This document shows positions 1 to 6,616 of a stretch of DNA of 6,645 bases, piece after piece. The translations under genes and the position numbers were made by a program. Numbering within the stretch: position 1 is the first letter of the stretch; each line of letters begins with the position of its first letter. Source of the stretch: CAYTRP01 sp964625145 (GTDB taxonomy: Bacteria > Sumerlaeota > Sumerlaeia > SLMS01 > JAHLLQ01); contig CAZVAQ010000177.1 in the NCBI GenBank assembly GCA_964625145.1, positions 1-6,645 on the forward strand, in the 5' to 3' direction. The notes below the pieces were generated by a model. The model was not told where the DNA came from. It was given only the letters and a program-made list of their open reading frames with translations, and did no database searches.

Positions 1-50
1 GAACTCACTACGATTATTGGTCATCGATCAGTATCCCAACTCCCACAACG

Positions 51-60
51 AGGAGGTGAT
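51..60 (+). promoter_or_regulatory. Extended Shine-Dalgarno-like sequence AGGAGGTGAT
   Basis: These ten bases are complementary to the conserved 3' end of bacterial 16S rRNA (ATCACCTCCT in DNA letters). That is an unusually long match. The nearest start, ATG at 59, overlaps the element and has only 2 bases after GGAGG, which is too close for normal initiation. The GTG at 80 is too far. The element may belong to an alternative longer casA product, may help re-initiation after an upstream gene, or may be chance. Confidence 0.35.
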
Positions 61-100
61 GACAACTGACAAGGCTGTCGTGAACGACTCATTGAATGTT

Positions 101-105
101 AGGAG
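101..105 (+). promoter_or_regulatory. Ribosome binding site for casA
   Basis: AGGAG lies 7 bases before ATG at 113. This normal spacing, together with the fact that family similarity begins about ten residues after this Met, decides the start in favour of 113 over the in-frame ATG codons at 17 and 59. Confidence 0.7.
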
Positions 106-112
106 TTTACAA

Positions 113-1687
113 ATGCAACCAGCATCAAAGCTCTCGTTCAATCTCCTCCACCAACCCTGGATCCCGTGCCAATCGGCGCGGGGCGAACCGGAGGAGGTCG
201 GATTGATCGAGCTGTTCCAGCGAGGAGACGATTGGGTAGACCTGACGGAGTCGTCACCGCTCTCAAGGATTGCTATCTATCGCCTGCTCTTGGCAATCTT
301 GTATCGCACGCACAAGATCCTGAATGACGACGACCGCCAAGCGCTTTGGAGCAAAGGTTGGAATGAGGCGGCCATTGTCAACTATCTTGAGCGTTGGGAA
401 GCTCACTTCGATCTATATTCGACCCCGAAGCCGTTCTTTCAGAGGGCCGACATCGACTTGGGCGACAAGCAGACGCCTCTTACCAAGTTCAGCCCCGAGT
501 TCGTTGCCGGCAACAACAAGCAGCTCTTCGACCACTCCAGCAATGACGATCCACCCTTCTTCACCCCCGCCAGAGCCGCGCGCCTGCTGCTCACCTGCCA
601 GGCGTGGTCAATCGGAGGAGGTGTAAGCGGTGGCGGCCGACCGAACTTTACCACGGCAGCCCTCCCCAAAGGACCCTGTCTGGTACCGCTGGGCGACAAC
701 TTGCGGGAGACACTCCTATTGAATCTCGTCCCGTGCAGGCACTTGCGGAGCGAGCCCAGGCGGCTTCATCAGGATAGGACGGACGATCGTCCTGCCTGGG
801 AAAGGTCTGGGGATACTCAATGCATCGAAAGAGTGCCCGATGGACCCGCCGACTACCTAACATGGCAGAGTCGCTATTTGCGCCTCTTGCCTGAAGACGA
901 CGGCACGGTGCGGTTCGCTTACTATGTTCAAGGCGAAAAGGTCACTCCCGTGGGCGGCGAACTTGTCGATCCCATGCATCCGTTTCGCCAGGACAACAAG
1001 CGCGGCAACTCGGTTCCTGCCATCAATCCTTCCCGTGCCGTCTGGCGCGACTCGGAAAGCTTGTTCGCCCAAGACAAGTCGCATGGCACATCCGTGGCAT
1101 TGTTTCATTCCGCAAGGCATCCACGGGAGGGTGACAGGAATAAGCCAATTCCAGTCCTCGTGGCGGGCCTCGCCGTTCCCGGTGGACAGCCGCCACCCGA
1201 TCTGTGGACGGCCCAGGTCTTTCGCATTCCACCCTCCATCGTTTTGGAGGAGGACGCGATGGCGATTCTCCGAGAGTCACTTGATGTGGCAACGAAAGCC
1301 GCCGGGATCCTGCGTCGAGCGGTCTATGTCTATGCGAGCAAGTACCTGGAAACCTCATCAGGGGGTGGCGATCCCAAGGCCATCTCCAACCTGACAAACG
1401 CCATTTGTCGCGAAACGGACTACTGGGCCGCGCTCGAGGCACCGTTCCACCGGCTCCTGCCGACATTGGCCGACCCGGAACCGGCGACGGGTGCCTGGCA
1501 GACTGAAATCCGCTGGGCCGTGACCGGGGCCTTTGAGGCATCGCTCGCCTCCCAGGATGCGACAGGTCGACATCTGCGCGCGCGCAACGCTGCACTGTCA
1601 GCGTTTCATAGTAGCAAGAATGGAATCAACCAAATCCTTCCCAAGGAGGGCGCACCCGATGGTGGGAACAACGAAACCGCCACGTAA
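113..1687 (+). CDS. casA: Cascade large subunit Cas8e (CasA/Cse1), type I-E
   Basis: This is the large subunit of the type I-E surveillance complex. In studied homologues it sits by the 5' handle of the crRNA, reads the PAM and recruits Cas3. The product is 524 residues; the E. coli protein is 502. Family hallmarks seen: NLLHQPWIP near residues 10-18, KPFFQ at 106-110, LFDH at 138-141, a glycine-rich stretch GGGVSGGG at 168-175 that probably matches the glycine loop, DYLTWQSRYLRL at 247-258, and the C-terminal helical-bundle signature DYWAALEAPFHRLL at 436-449. The six cysteines do not form CxxC pairs like the one in the E. coli protein. The start at 113 has AGGAG 7 bases upstream; an in-frame ATG at 59 would add 18 residues. 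The 3' end overlaps cse2 by 29 bp, suggesting coupled translation. The family is clear; residue roles are inferred from homologues. Confidence 0.96.
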   Translation: MQPASKLSFNLLHQPWIPCQSARGEPEEVGLIELFQRGDDWVDLTESSPLSRIAIYRLLLAILYRTHKILNDDDRQALWSKGWNEAAIVNYLERWEAHFDLYSTPKPFFQRADIDLGDKQTPLTKFSPEFVAGNNKQLFDHSSNDDPPFFTPARAARLLLTCQAWSIGGGVSGGGRPNFTTAALPKGPCLVPLGDNLRETLLLNLVPCRHLRSEPRRLHQDRTDDRPAWERSGDTQCIERVPDGPADYLTWQSRYLRLLPEDDGTVRFAYYVQGEKVTPVGGELVDPMHPFRQDNKRGNSVPAINPSRAVWRDSESLFAQDKSHGTSVALFHSARHPREGDRNKPIPVLVAGLAVPGGQPPPDLWTAQVFRIPPSIVLEEDAMAILRESLDVATKAAGILRRAVYVYASKYLETSSGGGDPKAISNLTNAICRETDYWAALEAPFHRLLPTLADPEPATGAWQTEIRWAVTGAFEASLASQDATGRHLRARNAALSAFHSSKNGINQILPKEGAPDGGNNETAT

Positions 1688-2201
1688 GTGGACCGAACCA
1701 CTGATCGAGCATCTCATCAGGATGCACCGCGACGACGAACGGGGACCGCTCGCGGAACTGCGACGCGGCGCGGCAGACTGGCCCGATTGCGGGCACCGGG
1801 TCCTGCGGCACGTCGTCCCTTTCTTCTCGTCCGAACCCAATCAAGTGCACGAGAATGCCATGCTTCTAGTCGCCGCACTCTATGCTCTCAACCCGGGAAC
1901 TGAAGACCCGGGTGACAACATGGGTGACGTCATGCGCAAGACCGCCGGCGCGCGCGATTCTTTCGACTCCATCGAGGCCCGCTTCATGCGCCTACTTGAT
2001 GCTCGCGACGAGATTGAGATCGCAACTCACCTGCGCCATGCCGTCCAATTGGCCGCCGGAAAGGGTGTCGCGATTGGCTGGACTCAATTGCTCAGGGATC
2101 TGCGCGGACTGCTCAGCGGTGACGAAGACTGGAGACAGAATGTCCTGCGCAGATGGGCGCGCTCCTTCTGGTCCAAACCTCAAGAGAACCAAGTCGACTG
2201 A
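1659..2201 (+). CDS. casB: Cascade small subunit Cse2 (CasB), type I-E
   Basis: This is the small subunit. In Cascade it forms a dimer along the belly of the complex and stabilises the crRNA-DNA hybrid and the displaced strand. The product is 180 residues; E. coli CasB is 160. Typical Cse2 features seen: GPLAELRRG at residues 29-37, SIEARFMRLL at 104-113, HLRHAVQLA at 124-132, WTQLLRDLRGLL at 141-152, and the C-terminal signature RRWARSFW at 164-171. It is predicted all-helical with many arginines, as expected for a nucleic-acid-contacting subunit. The start at 1659 has AAGGAGG at 1643-1649, 9 bases upstream. An in-frame ATG at 1620 has no comparable site. The gene begins inside the last 29 bp of casA, and a 52-bp spacer follows before cas7e. 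Confidence 0.94.
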   Translation: MVGTTKPPRKWTEPLIEHLIRMHRDDERGPLAELRRGAADWPDCGHRVLRHVVPFFSSEPNQVHENAMLLVAALYALNPGTEDPGDNMGDVMRKTAGARDSFDSIEARFMRLLDARDEIEIATHLRHAVQLAAGKGVAIGWTQLLRDLRGLLSGDEDWRQNVLRRWARSFWSKPQENQVD

Positions 2202-2253
2202 CTCAACCTTCACCTTTCAACCATCGACACCAACTCAAAAGGACAATTTGATC

Positions 2254-3465
2254 ATGATTCTGGAATTGCACATCATTCAAAACTTCTCGCCTTCCTGCCT
2301 CAACCGCGACGATCTCAACGCGCCAAAGGATTGCGAATTCGGCGGCGTCCGCCGTGCCCGCATCTCCAGCCAATGCCTCAAGCGCGCCACGCGGTGGAAC
2401 GACGACTTCCAAGGAGGATTGTCCAACGGTATCGGAACTCGAACCAAGTTCCTTCGCAGTGAACTAGTGAAATATCTTGCCTCAAGAGGGAAGACGGAAG
2501 ACGAGGCCTCGCGCGTTGTCGAACCGGTGGTCTCCCTCATCGGATCTGGTGTGGACGACGAGACTGGCCGGACAAGCATTGCTCTCTATCTGGGGCATGA
2601 TGAAATCCGGCGTATTGCGGAGGCCATCGAGCAACGGTATGATGACCTGTTGGCAAGTGTTTCCGACGATGGCGATGAGCCTGGTGACGACAAGCCCAAG
2701 ACGCGAAAGAAGGCGAAAAAGGGCAGCGGTTCCAGCGGAGCACAGGCCATTGCGCAGGAGATCTACAAGTCCTTCAAGCCCGGCACGACGGCCGCTGACA
2801 TTGCCCTGTTTGGGCGTATGATTGCGGAAGGAACCAACTTCAACGTCGATGCCGCCTGCCAGGTCGCCCACGCCATCAGCACACACGAGGTGCCCTCCGA
2901 GTTCGACTTCTTCACGGCCGTCGATGACCTGCAACCGAAGGGCGATCCGGGCGCCGGCATGATGGGCTCGCAACAGTTCAATTCCGCCACCTTCTATCGC
3001 TATGCCAATGTCCACCTGAATCAACTGGCCGAGAACCTCTCCAGCGATGCGGACTTGGCCCGCGCCGCCGCCACCGCGTTTGCACGCGCGTTCGTCACGG
3101 CAATTCCCGCTGCAAAGCAAAACTCCCACGCCGCCCTCAATCCGCCGGATGCCGTCTTTGTGGTCGTTCGCGCAAAGGGGCAGGCCATCTCGCTGGCCAA
3201 CGCCTTTGCCAACCCCATCAGGAAGGGCGCGCGTCAGAAGGACGCCGGCCTCCTCATTAGTTCCAGCAAGGCACTCGCCGCCTACTGGGAGCGAATCCTC
3301 AAGACATACATCGGAAATGGAATCACGGAAGCCGCCTACTACACAGTGCCCGAGGAATTGGACCAACTCTCTTTCGCGAAGGCCAACCGGGTTGACGGGC
3401 TGGACGACTTAATCGCAAAGGTCTCCGCAGCCCTCGCCACCTGGAAGCCGGAGGAAACGAAATGA
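2254..3465 (+). CDS. casC: Cascade backbone subunit Cas7e (CasC/Cse4), type I-E
   Basis: This is the RAMP-fold backbone protein; six copies normally coat the spacer part of the crRNA. The product is 403 residues, against 363 in E. coli. Strong signatures: FSPSCLNRDDLNAPKD at 11-26, FGGVRRARISSQ at 29-40 followed by LKRATR at 42-47, ALFGRM at 184-189, AHAISTHEV at 205-213, FFTAVDDLQ at 219-227, and FYRYANVHLNQLAENL at 247-262. Part of the extra length is a charged low-complexity insert at about 137-163, acidic then Lys-rich then Gly/Ser-rich (see findings). The start at 2254 is set by the family N-terminus and by AAAGGA at 2238-2243, 10 bases upstream; the frame stays open upstream but that part resembles nothing and overlaps cse2. 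The stop overlaps the cas5e start by 4 bp (ATGA), implying coupled translation. Confidence 0.97.
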   Translation: MILELHIIQNFSPSCLNRDDLNAPKDCEFGGVRRARISSQCLKRATRWNDDFQGGLSNGIGTRTKFLRSELVKYLASRGKTEDEASRVVEPVVSLIGSGVDDETGRTSIALYLGHDEIRRIAEAIEQRYDDLLASVSDDGDEPGDDKPKTRKKAKKGSGSSGAQAIAQEIYKSFKPGTTAADIALFGRMIAEGTNFNVDAACQVAHAISTHEVPSEFDFFTAVDDLQPKGDPGAGMMGSQQFNSATFYRYANVHLNQLAENLSSDADLARAAATAFARAFVTAIPAAKQNSHAALNPPDAVFVVVRAKGQAISLANAFANPIRKGARQKDAGLLISSSKALAAYWERILKTYIGNGITEAAYYTVPEELDQLSFAKANRVDGLDDLIAKVSAALATWKPEETK

Positions 3466-4271
3466 AGGCACTTCTCCTTCAAATCATCGCACCCATGCAG
3501 GCATGGGGTGTCGACAGCCGCTTCAGCGAGCGCGACACGCTCCTGGAACCCACCAAGAGCGGTGTCATCGGCTTGCTGGCCGCCGCCCTCGGCCGCCCGC
3601 GATCCGGCCCATTCGACGACCTCAATGCCCTTCGCATGGGTGTTCGCGTCGACCGCGAAGGGCTCAAGATGTGTGACTACCATACCGTTGGTGGCGGCAA
3701 GATTCCAGCCCCATTCCTGTCACGCTATGGCGTAAAGAACTACGGCGTGTCGCGCGCAAGCGGGTCGGGTACCGAAACTGCCCTCTCTCGCCGCTACTAC
3801 CTCGCCGATGCGCGGTTCCTTGTCGCGCTGGCTGGCGAAGACATTGACTTCTTGGAACAGATCGTCTCCGCACTCCGCGATCCCGTCTTTCCCCTCTTTC
3901 TTGGGCGAAAGGCGTTCGTCCCAAGCGAGCCACTTCTGTTCGACGCCGAATTCCCCATTCGCGAGGACGAAAGCCTTCTGCAAATCCTGGAAGACATTCC
4001 GTGGCGACCTGATGATCAGGATCTGAAGTACAACAAAGCCCTGAAGTCAAGGGCCCCCCAATACGAACAACTTCGCCTCGTCCTCGAGGTAGGGGACGAT
4101 GAAGTCGGGTTACTCCGCGAAGACCACTTTATCGCCGAACGACTCGACTCACCACTCTCGTTCATCAAAACCGACCGTCGCTTTCGCAAGAGATACACGC
4201 GAACCCTCTTCACCGACAAACCCATCCAGCGTTGGCAGGACGAACACCTGCCCAAGGAGGAAACTGCATGA
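3462..4271 (+). CDS. casD: Cascade subunit Cas5e (CasD), type I-E
   Basis: This is the non-catalytic Cas5 of type I-E. It caps the 5' handle of the crRNA and joins Cas8e to the Cas7 filament. The product is 269 residues; E. coli CasD is 224, so it is somewhat long, mainly in the C-terminal third. Features seen: the N-terminal RAMP strand with PMQAWG at 11-16, RFSERDTLLEPTKSGVIGLL at 20-39 followed by AAALGR, DYHTVGGG at 72-79, LSRRYYLADARFLVAL at 108-123, and PLFLGRKAFVPS at 144-155. These are the usual Cas5e motifs in the usual order. The start at 3462 has GGAGG at 3450-3454, 7 bases upstream, and overlaps the cas7e stop by 4 bp. The stop overlaps the cas6e start in the same way. Confidence 0.96.
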   Translation: MKALLLQIIAPMQAWGVDSRFSERDTLLEPTKSGVIGLLAAALGRPRSGPFDDLNALRMGVRVDREGLKMCDYHTVGGGKIPAPFLSRYGVKNYGVSRASGSGTETALSRRYYLADARFLVALAGEDIDFLEQIVSALRDPVFPLFLGRKAFVPSEPLLFDAEFPIREDESLLQILEDIPWRPDDQDLKYNKALKSRAPQYEQLRLVLEVGDDEVGLLREDHFIAERLDSPLSFIKTDRRFRKRYTRTLFTDKPIQRWQDEHLPKEETA

Positions 4272-4969
4272 TCGCCACCGAATCAAGAACCCTCCACCTC
4301 TCCCGCCTTGTCCCGAACCTGCGCAACCGGCGGATGCGCACCCTTCTCGAGAATCCGGCGCAGCTCTACGGAGTACTCTTGTCTGCCGCGTTTGCCGACG
4401 AAGTTACCCACCACCATGGTTCCGCGCCCACTCCGGGTTCTCGTGGCCTCCTCTATCGACTTGAGGATGCTACCCGAAGCCAAGGGCAGTATCTCCTCGT
4501 GCAATCGCGGGTATCGCCGCGATGGAATCTCGCACCAAGGGGGTTGCTCGACGAAATCCTGGCTGCCCATCATCTGCCAGAGTATAAATCGTTCGATCCT
4601 GTCGTTGAGCCTGGCCAGATCCTGCGCTTTCGCCTGCGGGCCAATCCCACACAAAGCGTCCCTTCCGAGAAGACCGGGTCGCATCCGCGACCGCGCGGTA
4701 AAGTCAGGCCTGTCCTGGGGGAAACCGCCCAACGCCAATGGCTTATCAATCGCCTGGCAGGAATCGCCGAGATCGAAGACATGCGTGTGACCGATGAAGG
4801 CAACCGCCGCGTGACACCAAGCGCCGGCGGTGGCACACGGTTGATCTCCGTGTTGTATGAAGGCTACCTGCGCGTTCAAGAACCCGAAGCCTTGGCAGAC
4901 GCCATCACGACCGGCATCGGCCGAGGCAAGGCATTTGGCTTTGGCCTGCTCTCCATTGCTCGCGTCTAG
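4268..4969 (+). CDS. casE: Cas6e (CasE/Cse3), crRNA-processing subunit, with divergent active site
   Basis: Cas6e normally cuts pre-crRNA at the 3' base of the repeat hairpin and stays bound as a Cascade subunit. The product is 233 residues (E. coli 199) and has two RAMP domains. Family features seen: LHLSRLVPN at 9-17, LRFRLRANPTQS at 119-130, a basic loop at about 138-147, LYEGYLRV at 196-203, and the C-terminal glycine-rich signature GIGRGKAFGFGLLSI at 216-230. From memory, NPAQLYGVLL at 29-38 aligns without gaps to the Thermus homologue around its catalytic Tyr23 and His26, giving Ala31 and Tyr34 here; the adjacent Arg becomes Gly35. His48-His50 follow nearby. The protein may be inactive, slow, or use other residues. 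The start at 4268 has AAGGAGG at 4254-4260 and an ATGA overlap with cas5e. Family assignment is firm; activity is uncertain. Confidence 0.93.
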   Translation: MIATESRTLHLSRLVPNLRNRRMRTLLENPAQLYGVLLSAAFADEVTHHHGSAPTPGSRGLLYRLEDATRSQGQYLLVQSRVSPRWNLAPRGLLDEILAAHHLPEYKSFDPVVEPGQILRFRLRANPTQSVPSEKTGSHPRPRGKVRPVLGETAQRQWLINRLAGIAEIEDMRVTDEGNRRVTPSAGGGTRLISVLYEGYLRVQEPEALADAITTGIGRGKAFGFGLLSIARV

Positions 4970-5146
4970 AAGCTTAACTCTTTGACCAAGGAGCCCGGAC
5001 CCCGCCTCCACCCTGGGCGAATCCACGGCTCCCCGCTATTTGACATCTACTTTTCGTGATGGAGGAGGAAACCTGGAGGGCGTGGAGCGCCCAACCGCCT
5101 CTGCGTCCTCCCATCAATACATTCCCTCAGGGAGACAATCGAGAGC
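4970..5146 (+). other. Non-coding gap between effector and adaptation genes
   Basis: This is the only sizeable gap in the locus, 177 bp. It holds a perfect TTGACA at 5040-5045, but no good -10 box 16-18 bases downstream, where the sequence reads GGAGGAGG-like purines. Two weak inverted repeats are present: GGAGCC at 4990-4995 with GGCTCC at 5027-5032 (31-base loop), and GGGCG at 5078-5082 with CGCCC at 5088-5092 (5-base loop). Neither is followed by a T-run, so I do not call a terminator. The gap could carry a separate promoter for cas1-cas2, which would allow adaptation to be regulated apart from interference; this is inference. Reading frames crossing it are shadows that run into cas1 in the wrong frame. 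Confidence 0.5.
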
Positions 5147-6145
5147 ATGGCAAAAAACTATCACGAACTGCCGCGGTTGGAGGACAGCCTCAGCTACCTC
5201 TACCTCGAACAATGCCGCATCGAGCAGGACGACCAAGCCATCGCCGCCTGGGATCTGCTCGGTGTCACACCAATCCCCATCGCCTCGCTCAACTGCCTAC
5301 TGCTAGGCCCCGGCACCGTCATCACCCACGCCGCCATGAAAGCCATCGGCGACAATGGATGTAATGTCGCCTGGGTCGGAGAACGCGGAGTGCGCATGTA
5401 TGCCAGCGCCACCGGCGAGACCCGCTCTGCAAAACACCTGCTGCGCCAAGCCATGCTCGCCACACGCGAACCCCTGCGCCTGCGCGTCGTCAGCCGCATG
5501 TACCGCATGCGCTTCAAGGACGAAGAACTTCCGCCTGACCTCACACTCCAGCAGATCCGCGGCCGCGAAGGCATTCGAGTCCGTGAAACCTATGCCCGAT
5601 CCAGCAAGGAATACAATGTCCCATGGGACGGACGGCAATACGACCGGGAAAACTGGGACAAACAAAGCGACATCAACAAGGCCCTGTCCGCGGCAGCCGC
5701 CTGTCTCTACGGCGTCTGCCACGCCGCCATTGTCGCCATGGGCTACTCCCCCGGACTGGGATTCATACACACCGGAAAACAACTCTCCTTCGTCTATGAC
5801 ATCGCCGACCTTTACCGCGTCGAACTCGCCGTCCCCACCGCATTCCAATCCGTCGCCCAACACGTCGAAGAGAAACTCTCCGGCACGCCTCCCAAAGAAT
5901 CCCTCCAACTCGAACAGCGAACACGCTATGCCATGCGCCAGGCATTCGTGCGCGAGAAGCTCCTCCAGCGCATCCCCCGCGACATCGCCGCCTGCCTGGA
6001 CATTCCCGTCAACATCGCCGAGATCGACCCCTATGCCGACGACCCCGCCCGCCCCTCCGACCTGTGGACACCATCGACCGGAGAAGGAACACCCATCGGC
6101 GACGACAACGACCCACAACCGGAAGGAGCATACAAGCCGACATGA
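5147..6145 (+). CDS. cas1: Cas1 integrase, type I-E
   Basis: This is the metal-dependent integrase that, with Cas2, inserts new spacers at the leader-repeat junction. The product is 332 residues. The four catalytic residues fall at the same numbers as in E. coli Cas1: Glu141 in RGREGIRVR, His208 in GFIHTGK, Asp218 and Asp221 in FVYDIADLY. Other I-E Cas1 marks are the N-terminal beta domain with LLLGPGTVITHAA at 51-63, NVPWDGRQY at 157-165, and SAAAACLYGV at 181-190. The last 30 or so residues are Pro/Asp-rich and probably disordered, as is common in this subtype. GGAG at 5131-5134 lies 12 bases before ATG 5147, slightly long spacing. All catalytic residues are intact, so the enzyme looks functional. 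The gene starts a second block after a 177-bp gap and overlaps cas2 by 4 bp. Confidence 0.97.
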   Translation: MAKNYHELPRLEDSLSYLYLEQCRIEQDDQAIAAWDLLGVTPIPIASLNCLLLGPGTVITHAAMKAIGDNGCNVAWVGERGVRMYASATGETRSAKHLLRQAMLATREPLRLRVVSRMYRMRFKDEELPPDLTLQQIRGREGIRVRETYARSSKEYNVPWDGRQYDRENWDKQSDINKALSAAAACLYGVCHAAIVAMGYSPGLGFIHTGKQLSFVYDIADLYRVELAVPTAFQSVAQHVEEKLSGTPPKESLQLEQRTRYAMRQAFVREKLLQRIPRDIAACLDIPVNIAEIDPYADDPARPSDLWTPSTGEGTPIGDDNDPQPEGAYKPT

Positions 6146-6570
6146 TCGTCCTCATCCTTGAACGCGTCTCCCCGGGCCTGCGGGGCGAACTCACCCGTTG
6201 GCTCCACGAACCCCGCACCAACGTCTTTGTCGGTCGAACCAGCTCCAAGGTCCGTGACCTGCTTTGGAAAAAGATCCGCCGCGAACTCGGCCCCCGATCC
6301 GGCGCCCTTCTGATCCACAACTCCGACGACGAACCCGGCTTTCGTCTCCACGCCCATGGCGACACCACCCGCCGTCTGGTTTCCTTTGACGGCCTTCAAC
6401 TCATTCAGAAAGATCACCCCAATCCCGAGCGGGCCCTACGCAAACTCGGCGCCCGCCTACCCCAAGGCGAGCGTCGAACCTTCGACCCGACAGCCCCACC
6501 CGGCGCCCGCCCCGACACTGAGCCAACCCATTCCGACTCCGATGCCAACCCGAAAAGCCCGAATACTTGA
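6142..6570 (+). CDS. cas2: Cas2, type I-E, with long C-terminal tail
   Basis: Cas2 dimers bridge two Cas1 dimers and set the length of the spacer captured; in I-E the role is structural. The product is 142 residues, against 94 in E. coli. The ferredoxin-like core occupies about 1-95: MIVLILERVSPGLRGELTRW at 1-20, NVFVG at 27-31, SSKVRDLLWKKI at 34-45, GFRLHAHGD at 66-74, and VSFDGLQLI at 80-88. Residues 97-142 form an extra tail: a short basic helix-like part (ERALRKLGARL at 96-106), then a low-complexity segment rich in Pro, Asp, Ser and Thr. The start overlaps the cas1 stop (ATGA); AAGGAG at 6123-6128 is 13 bases upstream, so coupling probably matters. The stop lies 46 bp from the first repeat, so the tail-coding DNA may double as leader. 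Family identity is secure; the tail's role is unknown. Confidence 0.96.
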   Translation: MIVLILERVSPGLRGELTRWLHEPRTNVFVGRTSSKVRDLLWKKIRRELGPRSGALLIHNSDDEPGFRLHAHGDTTRRLVSFDGLQLIQKDHPNPERALRKLGARLPQGERRTFDPTAPPGARPDTEPTHSDSDANPKSPNT

Positions 6571-6616
6571 CAACACATGCAGCCAACTTTTCGCCGAAAC
6601 GTGAGTAGAAAGCAGT
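6571..6616 (+). promoter_or_regulatory. Short CRISPR leader between cas2 and first repeat
   Basis: About 46 bases lie between the cas2 stop and the repeat. In type I-E the leader holds the array promoter and the anchor for spacer integration. A perfect TTGACA (6567-6572) overlaps the cas2 stop codon, but positions 6588-6597 show no TATAAT-like -10. I see no WATCAANNNNTTR-like IHF site here. The stretch is less GC-rich than its surroundings, as leaders often are. It is identified by position next to the repeat; its exact functional length is unknown and probably extends into cas2. Confidence 0.55.

Larger units (their letters stand above)
1..112 (+). other. 5' flank of the effector operon, possible 3' end of an upstream gene
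   Basis: No complete gene fits here. All three forward frames are open from the window edge: one stops with TGA at 57-59, one with TGA at 67-69, and the third runs into casA. In type I-E loci cas3 commonly precedes casA, so one of the first two could be the last codons of cas3 or another neighbour. The 18-22 visible residues carry no motif I can recognise. The TGA at 57-59 overlaps an in-frame ATG of casA at 59-61 (TGATG), which would suit translational coupling, but this is inference. I see no convincing promoter. Confidence 0.3.

Noticed and set aside
1891..1930. Repeated CCCGGG and GGGTGAC motifs inside cse2
   Set aside because: These are short GC-rich repeats within a coding region encoding Asn/Pro/Gly/Asp residues; no sign of a functional element.
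2482..3366. 294-codon open frame on the minus strand opposite cas7e
   Set aside because: It lies wholly antisense to a strongly conserved gene, has a Gly/Val-rich composition typical of the antisense of GC-rich coding DNA, and shows no domain.
4990..5032. GGAGCC/GGCTCC inverted repeat as a terminator after cas6e
   Set aside because: The stem is only 6 bp with a 31-base loop and has no following T-run, so it is not a convincing intrinsic terminator.
5040..5056. TTGACA followed by CTTTTCG here and again at 6567-6593, suggesting a shared regulatory site
   Set aside because: The spacing between the two parts differs clearly (4 versus about 13 bases), so it is most likely coincidence.
5040..5364. 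Small + strand frames beginning in the gap before cas1
   Set aside because: They run mostly inside cas1 in other frames. One has a GGAGG nearby, but the composition is Pro/Arg/Ser-rich and there is no family resemblance.
5303..6118. 271-codon open frame on the minus strand opposite cas1
   Set aside because: It is a shadow of cas1, whose catalytic motifs are intact on the + strand; the antisense product is Gly/Val/Asp-rich with no motif.
5355..6161. 268-codon + strand frame overlapping cas1
   Set aside because: It is a wrong-frame shadow rich in Ser, Pro, Thr and Ala with no recognisable domain, and cas1 explains the region.
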